Part shown: positions 25,501 through 34,829 of the stretch, piece after piece
Position numbering within the stretch: the stretch's first letter is position 1
Layout: each line of letters opens with the position of its first letter
DNA from: Bryobacterales bacterium F-183
Lineage (GTDB): Bacteria; Acidobacteriota; Terriglobia; Bryobacterales; Bryobacteraceae
Direction of reading: 5' to 3'
DNA length: 64,000 nucleotides
Assembly (NCBI GenBank): GCA_016865505.2
Contig: AP025252.1
Coordinates: 372,001 to 436,000, forward strand
Made by a program: the position numbers and the translations under genes
Notes under the pieces: model-generated
The model's input: only the letters and a program-made list of their open reading frames with translations
Told to the model about the DNA's origin: nothing
The model's database searches: none

Positions 25501-27350
25501 ACCAGGAACGTGTCGCCACCGGCGATTTCAAAGCCTCCGGCACCGGCGTAGGTGGTTTGCGCCGCGCCTGCAGTGACGGGGAAGTTGGTGGATACGGTAG
25601 AGCCTGCCACATACGCAGAGCCATCGCGAGCGACGGCGATCGCGTTGGCAAAGTCATCATTGCGGCCGCCGATGTAGGTCGCATAGACCAGCCTCGATCC
25701 ATCGGGACTGAGCTTGGCGGCAAAGGCGTCGCCACCGCTGAAATCGAGGATGCCGCCCGATCCGCCGTAGGTGGTTTGCGCCGCACCCTGCGTTACCGGG
25801 AAAGTGCCGCCGCTATTGGTCGTCCCTGCGACATAAGCCGCGCCTTCCGCATCCACCGCAAGGCTGAAGATGGTGTCGCGCCCGGAGCCTCCGAGGTAGG
25901 TGGAGTAAATCAACGACGTCCCAGCGCTGTTGAACTTGGTGATAAAGCCGCGCACTGCCTGACCGCCTCCCGAGCGGAAGGACGTTTGGAAGGCGTCCGG
26001 CGTGACGGGCAGGTTCTGCGAGCTGGTGAAACCCGCGATGTAGATTGCGCCTGCGTTGTCGAGCGCAATGCCAGTGCAGCCTTCACCACCAGTGCCGTTG
26101 AAGTACGTCGAGTACAGGATCGCGCTGGCAGACGGGTTGAATTTCGTGACAAAGCACGCCAGTTTGTCGCCTTGCGGGATGGTGCGCTGGTAGGCATTGT
26201 TGGAAACCGGGTAGTCGGGACTGCTCGTCGACCCGGTGACGTAAATGTTGCCTGCACTGTCGAGTGTGATGGCGCTGGCGACATCCGCCGAAGTGCCCCC
26301 GAAGTGGGTGGTGTAGAGGATCTGCGATCCGTCGGCGTTGGTTTTGGCGAGGATCGCGTTGGGTCGGCCTTGTGTGGGTACGCCGGGGCCTGAGGTGGTT
26401 CCCGCTAAAGCAGGATAGGCAGGGTCGCCGGTGGCGCCGACCGCGTAGTAGTTGCCGTTGGCGTCGGTAGCGCCGCGCAGGAAGCCTTCGCTGCCGTTGC
26501 GTCCGGCGTAGGAAAGATAGTTCAACACAGGGTCGATGACGAGAGTTTGCGAGCGGTCGTAGTCGCCGAGGTCAAAGCCGACGGTGTCGTCCGAAAGGAC
26601 GCGAATGCCGCCGGAAACCGGTTTTTTGTTGTCGCGCTGGAAGATCCGAGTCTGGCCCCAGCGGACCTCCTGACCGGAGGGCGCGAGCATGATGAGGCTG
26701 CCGTCTGTACGGTCGATGGAGAGACGCTTGACGCCTTCGAGGCGCACACGGATCTGGCGTGGATCGGCATGGGGGCGTACTTCAAAGTCCGTTTCGATGC
26801 GGCCGTTTTGGAAGTGATGGACGGCATCGATCCCGGGGTAGACTTCGCGGTAGCGAACCTTGCCGTACTGCGGGACGTTGGTGGTCCATTTGGAAGGGTC
26901 GTTGCCGATGAGGTAGTTGACGCGGCCAGGGAGGAGGTCCTCGCCAAGGGCGATGGGCTGCTTTGCGTCTCTGAGAGACAAAGCGACAATTTCGAAGGTG
27001 TCGCGACCGGAGCGCATGCGGAGCTCGGCGCGGCCTCCATTGTCGAGCGAGAAGCTCCAACTGGAGGTGGCAGAGGCAAAGCGGACGTTGGCGGCAAACT
27101 GTCCGAGATTGGGCTCAAACGGAGGCGCAATCGGTGGAGTTTTTCCGAAGAAGGTTCCCGCGAATATACGCCCCATCAGGAGCATATAGTAGACGACAGG
27201 ATACCACTCGTCCTCCGGTCGAATTGTCCAGCCGCATAGTTCCAGGTCCTCAGATCCGGCAGTCAAGGGAAAGGCTGCGGCGAGGAGCACCACAATCAGG
27301 CACAGCGATGCCGCTACTTTGTTCCGAAGGATCCACGTAATTCCGCTCAT
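24414..27350 (-). CDS. SBBP-repeat beta-propeller protein
   Basis: 978 residues. Seen: signal peptide, an N-terminal FEPNLGQFAANVRF domain (DUF7948-like), then around ten SBBP repeats of the form GG-x-x-D-x-A-x-x-I-A-x-D-x-x-G-x-x-Y-V-A-G-x-T, followed by a TIG/IPT-like segment (SVAQVANAASFASAGTVSPG) and a C-terminal TIGR03437-like domain typical of Solibacter relatives. Probably surface-exposed or secreted. First gene of the minus-strand run SBBP, Lgt-like, DUF1592. SD AGGA lies just before ATG 27350. Precise function unknown. Confidence 0.88.
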   Translation of the reverse strand: MSGITWILRNKVAASLCLIVVLLAAAFPLTAGSEDLELCGWTIRPEDEWYPVVYYMLLMGRIFAGTFFGKTPPIAPPFEPNLGQFAANVRFASATSSWSFSLDNGGRAELRMRSGRDTFEIVALSLRDAKQPIALGEDLLPGRVNYLIGNDPSKWTTNVPQYGKVRYREVYPGIDAVHHFQNGRIETDFEVRPHADPRQIRVRLEGVKRLSIDRTDGSLIMLAPSGQEVRWGQTRIFQRDNKKPVSGGIRVLSDDTVGFDLGDYDRSQTLVIDPVLNYLSYAGRNGSEGFLRGATDANGNYYAVGATGDPAYPALAGTTSGPGVPTQGRPNAILAKTNADGSQILYTTHFGGTSADVASAITLDSAGNIYVTGSTSSPDYPVSNNAYQRTIPQGDKLACFVTKFNPSASAILYSTYFNGTGGEGCTGIALDNAGAIYIAGFTSSQNLPVTPDAFQTSFRSGGGQAVRGFITKFNSAGTSLIYSTYLGGSGRDTIFSLAVDAEGAAYVAGTTNSGGTFPVTQGAAQTTYGGSGGILDFSGGDAFAAKLSPDGSRLVYATYIGGRNDDFANAIAVARDGSAYVAGSTVSTNFPVTAGAAQTTYAGAGGFEIAGGDTFLVKLNPTGSAFSFATYLGGAKDERATSIVLDSEGNPWIAGHTLSENFPVTADAMQRRFGGFANDMFNAGDGFIARLSADGSKIVYGTYVGGSAGEYVSSLSTTRDGKSILFAGASASRNLPVSSNAAQRQGGTGEPAYAPFGDGMIGRIDVDAPTVAEPISVAQVANAASFASAGTVSPGMVIAIDGLGFRPESLQVVIGGINATVVQVRPTRIFAVVPSGVDGAGSVDLVVKTPAVSSEPVALTVVPALPGIFTTDGSGTGGVIAFHQDGTTNSPDAWAQVGTEVTILVTGEGKPGSSNITVRVGDADAEVLSVAPMPDYPAGYLAVRFRVTMGLASGEAPIVLKAGDVASQDGALLYVWNP

Positions 27351-27383
27351 GTCCTGAGTGATGGAACCGCCCGAAGTATCACG

Positions 27384-29021
27384 CTATTTCTTGCCGTAGC
27401 CGGGACCGCGGAGCACTGCACCGGGCAGTGCTCCGGTGTGATTGCCTGCGTCGACGACCGGTTGGCCGTTGACGATGACGTACGGGATGCCTACGGGGTA
27501 CTGATGCGGGTTCTCGTAAGTGGCACGGTCGGCGACGGTGGCGGGGTCGAAGACGGTGACGTCGGCCCAATAGCCTTCTTTGAGCAAACCGCGATCTTTG
27601 ATGCCGATTTTGTCGGCGTTCATGGCGGTCATCTTGTGGACGGCTTCTTCCATCGAGAGGACTTTCTGTTCGCGGACGTAGCGGCCGAGCACGCGCGGAA
27701 ACGTGCCGTACCAGCGGGGATGGGGCATGCTGCGCTTGGCCTGTGAGCCATCAATGGCAAGGGCTGCGCCGTCGGAACCGATGGACGTAAACGGCTGCTT
27801 CATGGCCAGGGTCATGTCGGCTTCGGAGTGATGGAAGTAGACGCAGGGGACGCTGCCGTCTTCTGCCAGCAGGACGTCGAAGAGGATGTCGACGTCGTCG
27901 CCTACGGCCTTGTTGGCCTTGATGATCTCGCCCATGCGTTTGCCGGTGAAGGCTTTGTACTTGTCGCTCTTGAGCGTGACGGCGATCATGCCGTCCCAGC
28001 CTCCGCCAGTGGCGAGGTAATGGTTGTACCAGCCGGGGAGGCCTTCCCGGATCTCTTTCTTCATGCGGGCGCGGTCTGCGGGATTGCGAAGACGGGCAAG
28101 CATCGCCTTGTTGCCGCCGTCGTGCGCCCAGGGCGGAATGATGGCGCGGAGATTGTTCTGTCCAGCAGTGTAGGGGTAGACGTGGGCGCGGATGTCGAGC
28201 CCTTCGGCACGGGCCTTGTTGATCATCGAGATCACCTCTTTCATCTGGCCCCAGTACTTCTTGTCGGCGACCTTGATGTGGATGATGTCGACGCGGATGT
28301 TCGCGCCTCGGCCCACTTCAATGGCTTCGGCAACGGAGCGGAAGACGCCTGCGCCTTCGTCGCGAATGTGGGTCGAGTAGATGCCGCCGTACTGCTTGGC
28401 CACCTTGGCGAGTTCAATTAGCTGCGGGGTGGTGATGAGGCTGGACGGCGGCATCAGGAGCGACGTGGAGAGTCCCATGGCGCCCTGCTGCATGGCCTTG
28501 GCGACCTCGGCCTTCATCTTCTCCATCTGCTCGGGAGTGGCGGGTTCCATGGCGTACTTCTTGATGTACGTCCAGATCTGGGTCTGGCCGACGTACGACG
28601 CGATGTTGGTGGCCACCTTGCGCTTTTCGACAAAGTCAAAATACTCGCCCATCGTCGAGAATTCGCGGATGCCTTTGTCGATGGGTCCGGCGGAATTGCC
28701 TTCGCCGAGCACCATGGTGGTGATGCCCTGGCGTACGGCGCTTTCGACCTTGGGGTCGTCAATCAGGGTGTCATCGGAGTGGTTGTGCATGTCGATGAAG
28801 CCTGGAGCGACGATGTGGCCGGTGGCGTCGATGGTGCGCTTGCGGGCGGCAGATTTGAGGTCGCCGATGGCAGCGATCCGGTTGCCTGTGATCGCGATGT
28901 CGGCGCGGCGGCCGGGTGAACCAGTGCCGTCAACGAGCGTGCCTCCGGCGATGACGATGTCGTAATTCTGGGCGGAAACCGCAGCGGCAACGAGCAACGG
29001 GGCGAGCTTTGAAACGGACAT
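27384..29021 (-). CDS. D-aminoacylase/N-acyl-D-amino-acid deacylase-like amidohydrolase
   Basis: 545 residues, exported (MSVSKLAPLLVAAAVSAQ). Seen: amidohydrolase signature VAPGFIDMHNHSD (metal ligands HxH), VLGEGNSAGP in place of the usual GNCG-x-S of D-aminoacylases, YSTHIRDEG and VDIIHIKVAD, then IGSDGAALAIDG and a C-terminal DVTVFDP. The missing metal-bridging Cys (Cys to Asn/Ser region) suggests a variant metal site. It would release D-amino acids or hydrolyse N-acyl-D-peptides or related hydantoins in the periplasm. SD AGGTAG precedes ATG 29021; only 23 bases separate it from fumC. Confidence 0.85.
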   Translation of the reverse strand: MSVSKLAPLLVAAAVSAQNYDIVIAGGTLVDGTGSPGRRADIAITGNRIAAIGDLKSAARKRTIDATGHIVAPGFIDMHNHSDDTLIDDPKVESAVRQGITTMVLGEGNSAGPIDKGIREFSTMGEYFDFVEKRKVATNIASYVGQTQIWTYIKKYAMEPATPEQMEKMKAEVAKAMQQGAMGLSTSLLMPPSSLITTPQLIELAKVAKQYGGIYSTHIRDEGAGVFRSVAEAIEVGRGANIRVDIIHIKVADKKYWGQMKEVISMINKARAEGLDIRAHVYPYTAGQNNLRAIIPPWAHDGGNKAMLARLRNPADRARMKKEIREGLPGWYNHYLATGGGWDGMIAVTLKSDKYKAFTGKRMGEIIKANKAVGDDVDILFDVLLAEDGSVPCVYFHHSEADMTLAMKQPFTSIGSDGAALAIDGSQAKRSMPHPRWYGTFPRVLGRYVREQKVLSMEEAVHKMTAMNADKIGIKDRGLLKEGYWADVTVFDPATVADRATYENPHQYPVGIPYVIVNGQPVVDAGNHTGALPGAVLRGPGYGKK

Positions 29022-29044
29022 AGATTTCTACCTGTCAATATGGC

Positions 29045-30430
29045 ATGGAACGCATCGAGCACGATTCTTTGGGTGAAGTGAAGGTTCCCGCAGACCGGCT
29101 TTGGGGCGCGCAAACGCAACGGTCGCTCCAGCACTTTCGCATCGGCGTCGAAAGGTTCCGGTGGGGCCGCCCGGTGATTGCCGCGTTTGGCGTATTGAAG
29201 AAGTGCGCGGCGGAGGCGAATGCGGCATTGGGCGAGATCCCGGATGAGACGGCGGCGATGATTGCGCGGGCGGCGGCCGAAGTGGCGCAGGGAACGTGGG
29301 ATGCGGAGTTCCCGCTGGTGGTGTTTCAGACGGGGTCCGGCACGCAGTCGAATATGAATGCGAATGAGGTGATCGCGCGGCGGGCGTCTGAACTGGGCGA
29401 GGCGTCTGTGCATCCGAATGATCATGTGAATCGCGGGCAGTCTAGCAACGATGCGTTTCCAACCGTGATGCATATGGCGACCGCGTCGCTTGTGGAACGA
29501 GTGATGCTTCCGGAAGTCGTGGCGCTGCGGGATGCGCTGGCGGCAAAGGGGGAGGAGTTCAGCGGGTTGGCGATGCTGGGGCGTACGCACCTGCAGGACG
29601 CGGTACCGATGACGTTCGGGCAGTTGGTGTCGGGATGGACGTCGCAAATCGAAGACGCAGTAGCGGGCATCCGGCAGGCGCTGCCTGGGTTGTACGAACT
29701 TGCGATTGGCGGTACGGCAGTAGGGACGGGGTTGAACGCGCATCCGCGGTTCGGCGAGGAAGTGGCGGCGCGGGTGGCCAAGGACACTGGCTTGCCGTTT
29801 GTGAGCGCGCGGAACAAGTTCGCGGCATTGTCGTCGCACGATGCGATGGTGGCGATGAGCGGTGCGCTGCGTGTGCTGGCCGGCGCGTTAATGAAGATCG
29901 CGAATGATATCCGGTGGTACGCGTCGGGTCCGCGGGCGGGGATCGGTGAGCTTGTGTTGCCGGAGAATGAGCCGGGGTCGTCGATCATGCCGGGGAAGGT
30001 AAACCCGACGCAGTGTGAGGCGCTGACGATGGTGGCGGTGCAAGTATTCGGGAACGATCACGCGGTGGCGTTTGCGGGGTCGCAGGGGAACTTTCAGTTG
30101 AATGTGTACAAGCCGGTGATTCTGCACAATGTGCTGGAGTCGGCGGAGTTGTTGGGGGACAGCTGCAGGTCGTTCCGGGAGCATTGCGTGGAGGGGATGC
30201 GTCCCAATGCGGAGCGTATGCGGGCGAATGTGGAGCAGTCGCTGATGCTGGCGACGGCGCTGAATCCGCATATCGGGTACGAGAAAGCAGCGAAGATCGC
30301 CATGCATGCGCATCACCAGGGAATGGGGTTGAAGGAGGCGGGGGTCGCGCTGGGGTTGGTGTCGGCGGAGCAGTTTGACGAGTGGGTGCCTTACTCGCGT
30401 AAGGAAGCGTCGAACGCTTCGCAAAGTTGA
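29045..30430 (+). CDS. fumC: Class II fumarate hydratase
   Basis: 461 residues, usual FumC length. Reversible hydration of fumarate to malate in the TCA cycle. Seen: [37 protein letters not shown], and the superfamily signature [10 protein letters not shown]. The plus-strand coding is strongly G-rich at third positions, in contrast to plus-strand genes left of 20 kb. The 5' end faces the amidohydrolase at 23 bases; the 3' end runs 40 bases into the convergent marR-type gene. Confidence 0.96.
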   Translation: MERIEHDSLGEVKVPADRLWGAQTQRSLQHFRIGVERFRWGRPVIAAFGVLKKCAAEANAALGEIPDETAAMIARAAAEVAQGTWDAEFPLVVFQTGSGTQSNMNANEVIARRASELGEASVHPNDHVNRGQSSNDAFPTVMHMATASLVERVMLPEVVALRDALAAKGEEFSGLAMLGRTHLQDAVPMTFGQLVSGWTSQIEDAVAGIRQALPGLYELAIGGTAVGTGLNAHPRFGEEVAARVAKDTGLPFVSARNKFAALSSHDAMVAMSGALRVLAGALMKIANDIRWYASGPRAGIGELVLPENEPGSSIMPGKVNPTQCEALTMVAVQVFGNDHAVAFAGSQGNFQLNVYKPVILHNVLESAELLGDSCRSFREHCVEGMRPNAERMRANVEQSLMLATALNPHIGYEKAAKIAMHAHHQGMGLKEAGVALGLVSAEQFDEWVPYSRKEASNASQS

Positions 30431-30804
30431 CGGAGAGCGTTGGCAACCTGGGCGGCTTGCTTCGGACTGGGGTAGGCGGCTCCGATGGATTTCCCAAGTT
30501 CCCCGTAGACGCGTGCAGCGCGGCGGTAAAAGGACTGGCGGAGTTGCACAGCGTAACGGCGGCGATCATCGGGGTCGGGGACGCGTTCGATGAGTTGGGC
30601 TGCTTCGAGACGGTCCAGAAGGGCGGTCATGGCGCCGCGGCTGAGGCCGAGTTCGGCGGCGAGATCCGAAGGGGAGCGGGGGCCGGATTCCAGGGCGTTG
30701 ACGCAGCGAAGGTCGCTGGGGTGGAGGCCGAGGGCTTTGGCGGCTCGCTGGTCAAAGCGGTGGGTGGCGCCGTAGAGTTCGCGGACTGCGACGAGGATGT
30801 CCAT
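30391..30804 (-). CDS. MarR-family transcriptional regulator
   Basis: 137 residues from ATG 30804. Seen: winged HTH with [20 protein letters not shown] as the recognition helix region and [15 protein letters not shown] wing, typical of MarR. Start chosen from the promoter: a good TTTACC-17-TAGAAT lies at 30843-30815, which places the transcript start near 30808, so the in-frame ATG at 30816 would lie inside the -10 element; ATG 30804 would be almost leaderless. Divergent from the SRPBCC gene; 3' end overlaps fumC by 40 bases. Confidence 0.85.
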   Translation of the reverse strand: MDILVAVRELYGATHRFDQRAAKALGLHPSDLRCVNALESGPRSPSDLAAELGLSRGAMTALLDRLEAAQLIERVPDPDDRRRYAVQLRQSFYRRAARVYGELGKSIGAAYPSPKQAAQVANALRQLCEAFDASLRE

Positions 30805-30814
30805 GCTCTTTCTC

Positions 30815-30843
30815 ATTCTATCGTCAAATTGTTCGATGGTAAA
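30815..30843 (-). promoter_or_regulatory. MarR promoter with an internal palindromic operator
   Basis: Minus-strand -35 TTTACC (30843-30838), 17-base spacer, -10 TAGAAT (30820-30815). The spacer is occupied by the dyad ATCGNNNAATTNNNCGAT at 30820-30837. This is where a MarR dimer would bind and block its own promoter, and perhaps also control the SRPBCC gene starting at 30853. Confidence 0.55.
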
Positions 30844-30852
30844 ATTATCGGC

Positions 30853-31302
30853 ATGTGGACACACCGATATAGCGCCCACACTTCTTTATCCGCCGAGCAA
30901 CTGTGGCCTGTTTTGGCTGATGTGAACGGCTGGGCGTCCATTGACGAAAACATCGAGTACATCCGGATGGAAGGCGCGGCTCAACCGGGGAACGAGTTTG
31001 TTTTGAAGCCGAAGGGTGGTCCGCGGTTGCGGTTCCGCATCGGCGCGTTTGAGCCTCCACACCGCTACTCGGACATCTGCAAACTGCTGCTGGCGGAGAT
31101 GGAGACTGTGCATTCGTTTACACCCGACGGGAACGGTACAACGATCGATGTCGAGATCCGGGTGCGGGGGCCATTGTACTGGCTTTGGGCCCGGGTAGCA
31201 GGCGCGAAGCATGCGGAAGGTTTGCCTGGGCAGACGGAGAAGTTTATTGCCGCTGCGGCGGCGGAGGCCAACCAGGGGCAAATACCCAAAAAGGGTACGT
31301 AA
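30853..31302 (+). CDS. SRPBCC-family protein
   Basis: 149 residues, START-like helix-grip fold (polyketide cyclase/dehydrase type). Seen: WTHRYSAHTSLSAEQLWPVLADVNGWASID at the start (conserved W residues near 18 and 27), then DEN/RMEGAAQPGNEFVLKP and a C-terminal helix with the WxxxW-like segment. Such proteins bind hydrophobic ligands. The divergent MarR gene likely senses the same ligand, an inference. The gene ends inside a pair of inverted TACCC/GGGTA repeats and is followed by a terminator at 31459-31490. Confidence 0.75.
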   Translation: MWTHRYSAHTSLSAEQLWPVLADVNGWASIDENIEYIRMEGAAQPGNEFVLKPKGGPRLRFRIGAFEPPHRYSDICKLLLAEMETVHSFTPDGNGTTIDVEIRVRGPLYWLWARVAGAKHAEGLPGQTEKFIAAAAAEANQGQIPKKGT

Positions 31303-31318
31303 ATACCCATTTTGGGTA
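31283..31318. repeat. Tandem TACCC-N5-GGGTA palindromes
   Basis: TACCC AAAAA GGGTA at 31283-31297 and TACCC ATTTT GGGTA at 31304-31318, 21 bases apart. The first lies inside the last codons of the SRPBCC gene, the second just after its stop. Two equal dyads spaced about two helical turns apart look like a paired protein-binding site. Confidence 0.6.
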
Positions 31319-31458
31319 CGATGGCTCGTTCGGATAAGCCTTTTGCTTGGCACACTTCCACAAAATGAGGTGCGGATTGTGCAGTGGAGTTCGCGTGATG
31401 TTGCGCCTGCGGAGGCTTGCAGCAGAGGCTTTGGGAGGTCTGATTCCTGGGTACGAGG

Positions 31459-31490
31459 CGAGGTCCGGGGTTGGGGCCGGACCTCGTTTG
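31459..31490 (+). terminator. Terminator between SRPBCC and NHL genes
   Basis: CGAGGTCCGG (31459-31468) and CCGGACCTCG (31477-31486) form a perfect 10-bp stem with an 8-nt loop, then TTTGTATGT. Intrinsic terminator for the SRPBCC transcript; it may also work for the convergent NHL gene ending at 31497. Confidence 0.75.
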
Positions 31491-31496
31491 TATGTA

Positions 31497-34400
31497 CTAG
31501 TTGCGGCGGAGGGACTTTTTGGCGGCGGCTTGTGAACGGTCGTTTTCTTCTGTCTGTGAGCCTCGACGGAGGAGCGTTTCCGCTGCGCCCTCTTTGCGGA
31601 CCACCAAGTGCGATGCACCTTCCGGCGAGGTGATGCCTCCGATGGTGAGGCGGATGGGTTGGTCACCGTCCGGTGTGTCCTGCGGGACGATGAAGCGGAC
31701 CTGGTAGATGCCGACGTTTTGGGGGATTCCGGGGGTGAGTGCTTCGCCCGGGAGTTCCGCTGTTGTACCGGCGTAGAGGACCTGGTCCGCCGGGATGTCC
31801 AAGGTACCGACTTTGAGCGACACGCTGCCGATGGGGAGCAGCGCGTTCTCTGTCACCGGCTTGCCCGTTTCCTGCATCGGTTCGGTGGCGCCGAGACCGG
31901 TGAGGTACACGATGATGTCGTCTCCTGGCTTGACGCTGCGGACAGGCGCGAAGGTGGTGGAACTGGTGATGGAGATGGGACGGCTGGTCGCTCCGGCGGC
32001 CGCTGCGCGGGAGTAGAAGAACTCGGGCGCGTAGGACATCATTTCTACTACGGCCGGTTCGCTATACACCTGACGCGGCGTTTCGCAGCCGGACAGGACC
32101 TGTACGCCGTGCATGTGGTCTCCCATCGGGACCTGGAAGATGATCTGGGTGGCGGAGACGGCGAGGAGCGGCGCTCGCATACCGGTGAGTTCGACGCAGG
32201 CTCCGTTGAAGACGGTGGGTAGCTTGCCGTTGACAAGGTCGGGTACGCCGACGGTTCTGAGGGCGGTGTTGGGGCTGAGCTTTTCGCCGGTGATGATCAT
32301 GAGTCCACCGGGGGCCATGATCTTGGAGGCGGGGTTGCTGCCGGGGGCACCTTGCAGGCTGAGGATTACGGGGCTTGGGAGCGTGGTGTTTTCCGGCGCA
32401 TTCGTAAGGGTGAAGGTGACCGGCGTGAGTCCTGCGACCTCGGCGCGGATGCGCACTTCGCCGAGCACTTCTCCCATGGTGAGTTGGATGGTGGCGGTGC
32501 CGTCGAGTCCCGTCTGGACGGAGGCGCGGGAGAGCGTGGCTGAGCCTGAGACTCGCGTGAAGTTGACGAGAGCGCCTGCTACCGGGAGTCCTGCAGCGTC
32601 GGTGACCCGGACGGCGATTGCGAGTTGTCCGCCAGGGAAGCCGGTGGCGCCGTCGCCGGAACTCATGAGCAGGTTGCGCGGGACGAGCGGGGTGAGGCGG
32701 CGGATACGGTCGTTGAGGAAGTCCGAGACGAGGATGGTGCCGGAAGGTTCGACGGTGAGTTCGCCGGGCGCCATGTTGATGCCGAGGGCGGGGCCGGATT
32801 CCACGTTGAAGAAAGGCTCGCCACTACCAGCGATGGACGTAATGATGCCGGTGCGTCCGTCGATGCGGCGGACGGCGAGGTTCAACGTGTCCGAGAAGAA
32901 GACGTTGTTCTGCGCGTCCACAGAGATGCCGGTGGGCAGCGCCAGACGGGCTTGTGCGGCAGGACCTCCGTCGCCCGTGAAGCCGGGGGTGCCATCTCCG
33001 GCGATGGTGGTGAGGATGCCAGTGCCCGCCGTCCACTTGCGGATGCGGCTGTTGGCATCGTCAGCGATATAGAGGTTGCCTGCGCTATCGACCGCGACGC
33101 CGAAGGGGGAGACGCCTGCGGAGAGTGCGGGTCCGCCGTCGCCACTGGCAGCGGTTTGGCCGTTGCCTACGATGGTGGTGATGATGCCTTCGGGGTTGAT
33201 GCGGCGTACGCGATTGTTGCCCCAGTCCGCGATGTAGACGTTGCCTGCGGAATCGACCGCTACACCTTGCGGGGAGCGGAGGCGGGCCGAGGTCGCGGCG
33301 AGACCGTCGCCACTGAAGCCGGAGGCTCCGTTGGTGGCGCCTGCGATCTGACGCAACGAACCGTCAGGATTGATGCGCATGACGCGGTGCGAGTCCGTAT
33401 CCGCAAAGTAGATGCCGGCGGGGGAGGCGGCCATGCCTCCTGGCAGTGCGATACGGCCTCCGGTGACGCCGGGAATGCCGGTGCCTGCGGCGGTGCTGAC
33501 GCGGCCGGTGGCAGCGTCGATCTTGCGGACGCGGTAGTGGTAGCTGTCGGAGAGGAAGAGGTTGCCGGTAGCGTCACGCGCGACGCCGACGGGAAGGTTG
33601 AAGACGGTTTCTGTCGCGACTTTGCCATCGACCGCGCCCGAGCCTGCGATGGTGCTGAGTTGCGAGGAGCGGATGCGGCGGACGCGGCCGTTGCCGGTGT
33701 CGGCGATGATGTAGTCGCCAGTGCCTGCGATGATGGCGCGTGCGGGTACTGCGAAGCGTGCGGCGTTGAGCGCGCCACCATCTCCGGCAAAGCCCGATTG
33801 ATTGGAGACTCCGGCGATGCCCGTGATGATGTTGCCACCGGCAGCGACCAGACGTAGCTTGCCGCCGTCGAGGATGAGGAGGTTGCCTGCAGCATCCATG
33901 CTCACGTCGTCCGGGCCGTAAAAGAACGCATCCGCTAGCGGGCCGTTGTCGCCGAAGTCGACGGGAAGGTCCGGGTCGCCGGCGGCGGTGGTGATGACGT
34001 TGGTGGCGAGGTCCACTTTGCGAAGGAGTGAGTTGCCCCAGTCGGCGATGTAGGCGACTTTGCCGTCACTGGCGATGGCAAGAGGAAACGAAAGCTGTGC
34101 GTTCAGGGCCGGGCCGTTGTCGCTGCTGAACCCGGCGGTGCCGTTGCCGGCAAAGCCGGTGATGATGCCGGTGGAGAGCGTGATCTTGCGGATGCGGTTG
34201 TTGGCCGCTTCCACCACGTACAGCACGTCCGGGTTGCTGGGTTCGAGAGCGAGGCTATAGGGCGACATGCCGGCGCGGGTGGCTGCTTCCCCGTCACCCG
34301 ATGCGCGAGAGGTACCGTTGCCGGCGATGGTGGTCATCTGGCCGGTCTCGAGGTCGACGCGGCGAACGCGGTAGTTCGAGCGGTCGACAAAGTAGAGAAT

Positions 34401-34733
34401 TTTTCCCGTTGGATCAATGACCAGGCCCGTGGGTCGGTTCAACCGAAGCTCTGTGGCGACGCCGGAGTTACCGGTAAAGCCGGCGCGTCCGGTGCCGGCA
34501 ACGGTGCTGATTTTTCCGTCGGCAGCGGCGATCTTTCGAATGCGCGAATCGCTGGTATCGCTTATGTAGATGTTTCCCTGGCGATCCACGGCGACGCCCT
34601 GCGGTTGGCGCAAGTAGGCTTCTGTGGCTGCGATGCCGTCGCGAATGGCGGTGGTACCGGCAACGGTGGAGGCGGAATAGCTTTGCGCGGAGAAAGAGGC
34701 AACAGAAAGAAGAAGACAGGCGGAAGTCAGCAA
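31497..34733 (-). CDS. NHL-repeat protein with TIGR03437-like C-terminus
   Basis: 1078 residues, exported. Seen: signal peptide (LLLSVASFSAQS), then some twelve or more NHL propeller repeats of the type QGVAVDxxGNIYISDTxxxRIRKI/VxxDG and TVAGTGxxGFxGDGGxAxxARL, followed by an Ig-like segment (MRVTDAAGLPVAGALVNFTRVSG) and a C-terminal TIGR03437-like domain (PEFFYSRAAA to LVVRK). Solibacter-type architecture. TTG start at 34733 has a good AGGAG nine bases upstream. Possibly a surface scaffold; no enzyme residues identified. Confidence 0.88.
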   Translation of the reverse strand: MLTSACLLLSVASFSAQSYSASTVAGTTAIRDGIAATEAYLRQPQGVAVDRQGNIYISDTSDSRIRKIAAADGKISTVAGTGRAGFTGNSGVATELRLNRPTGLVIDPTGKILYFVDRSNYRVRRVDLETGQMTTIAGNGTSRASGDGEAATRAGMSPYSLALEPSNPDVLYVVEAANNRIRKITLSTGIITGFAGNGTAGFSSDNGPALNAQLSFPLAIASDGKVAYIADWGNSLLRKVDLATNVITTAAGDPDLPVDFGDNGPLADAFFYGPDDVSMDAAGNLLILDGGKLRLVAAGGNIITGIAGVSNQSGFAGDGGALNAARFAVPARAIIAGTGDYIIADTGNGRVRRIRSSQLSTIAGSGAVDGKVATETVFNLPVGVARDATGNLFLSDSYHYRVRKIDAATGRVSTAAGTGIPGVTGGRIALPGGMAASPAGIYFADTDSHRVMRINPDGSLRQIAGATNGASGFSGDGLAATSARLRSPQGVAVDSAGNVYIADWGNNRVRRINPEGIITTIVGNGQTAASGDGGPALSAGVSPFGVAVDSAGNLYIADDANSRIRKWTAGTGILTTIAGDGTPGFTGDGGPAAQARLALPTGISVDAQNNVFFSDTLNLAVRRIDGRTGIITSIAGSGEPFFNVESGPALGINMAPGELTVEPSGTILVSDFLNDRIRRLTPLVPRNLLMSSGDGATGFPGGQLAIAVRVTDAAGLPVAGALVNFTRVSGSATLSRASVQTGLDGTATIQLTMGEVLGEVRIRAEVAGLTPVTFTLTNAPENTTLPSPVILSLQGAPGSNPASKIMAPGGLMIITGEKLSPNTALRTVGVPDLVNGKLPTVFNGACVELTGMRAPLLAVSATQIIFQVPMGDHMHGVQVLSGCETPRQVYSEPAVVEMMSYAPEFFYSRAAAAGATSRPISITSSTTFAPVRSVKPGDDIIVYLTGLGATEPMQETGKPVTENALLPIGSVSLKVGTLDIPADQVLYAGTTAELPGEALTPGIPQNVGIYQVRFIVPQDTPDGDQPIRLTIGGITSPEGASHLVVRKEGAAETLLRRGSQTEENDRSQAAAKKSLRRN

Positions 34734-34829
34734 ACGAACGGGCTCCTAAAATGAGTTAGCGACGAAACGATAGAGTTTTGGACACCAAGGCTGCTTCTTT
34801 TGTTACCCGGGGTGCAAATATCTTTCATC

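Noticed and set aside
21540-27400. Search for DnaA boxes near the skew change
   Set aside because: No clear TTATCCACA cluster or AT-rich unwinding stretch was seen by eye; origin not claimed.
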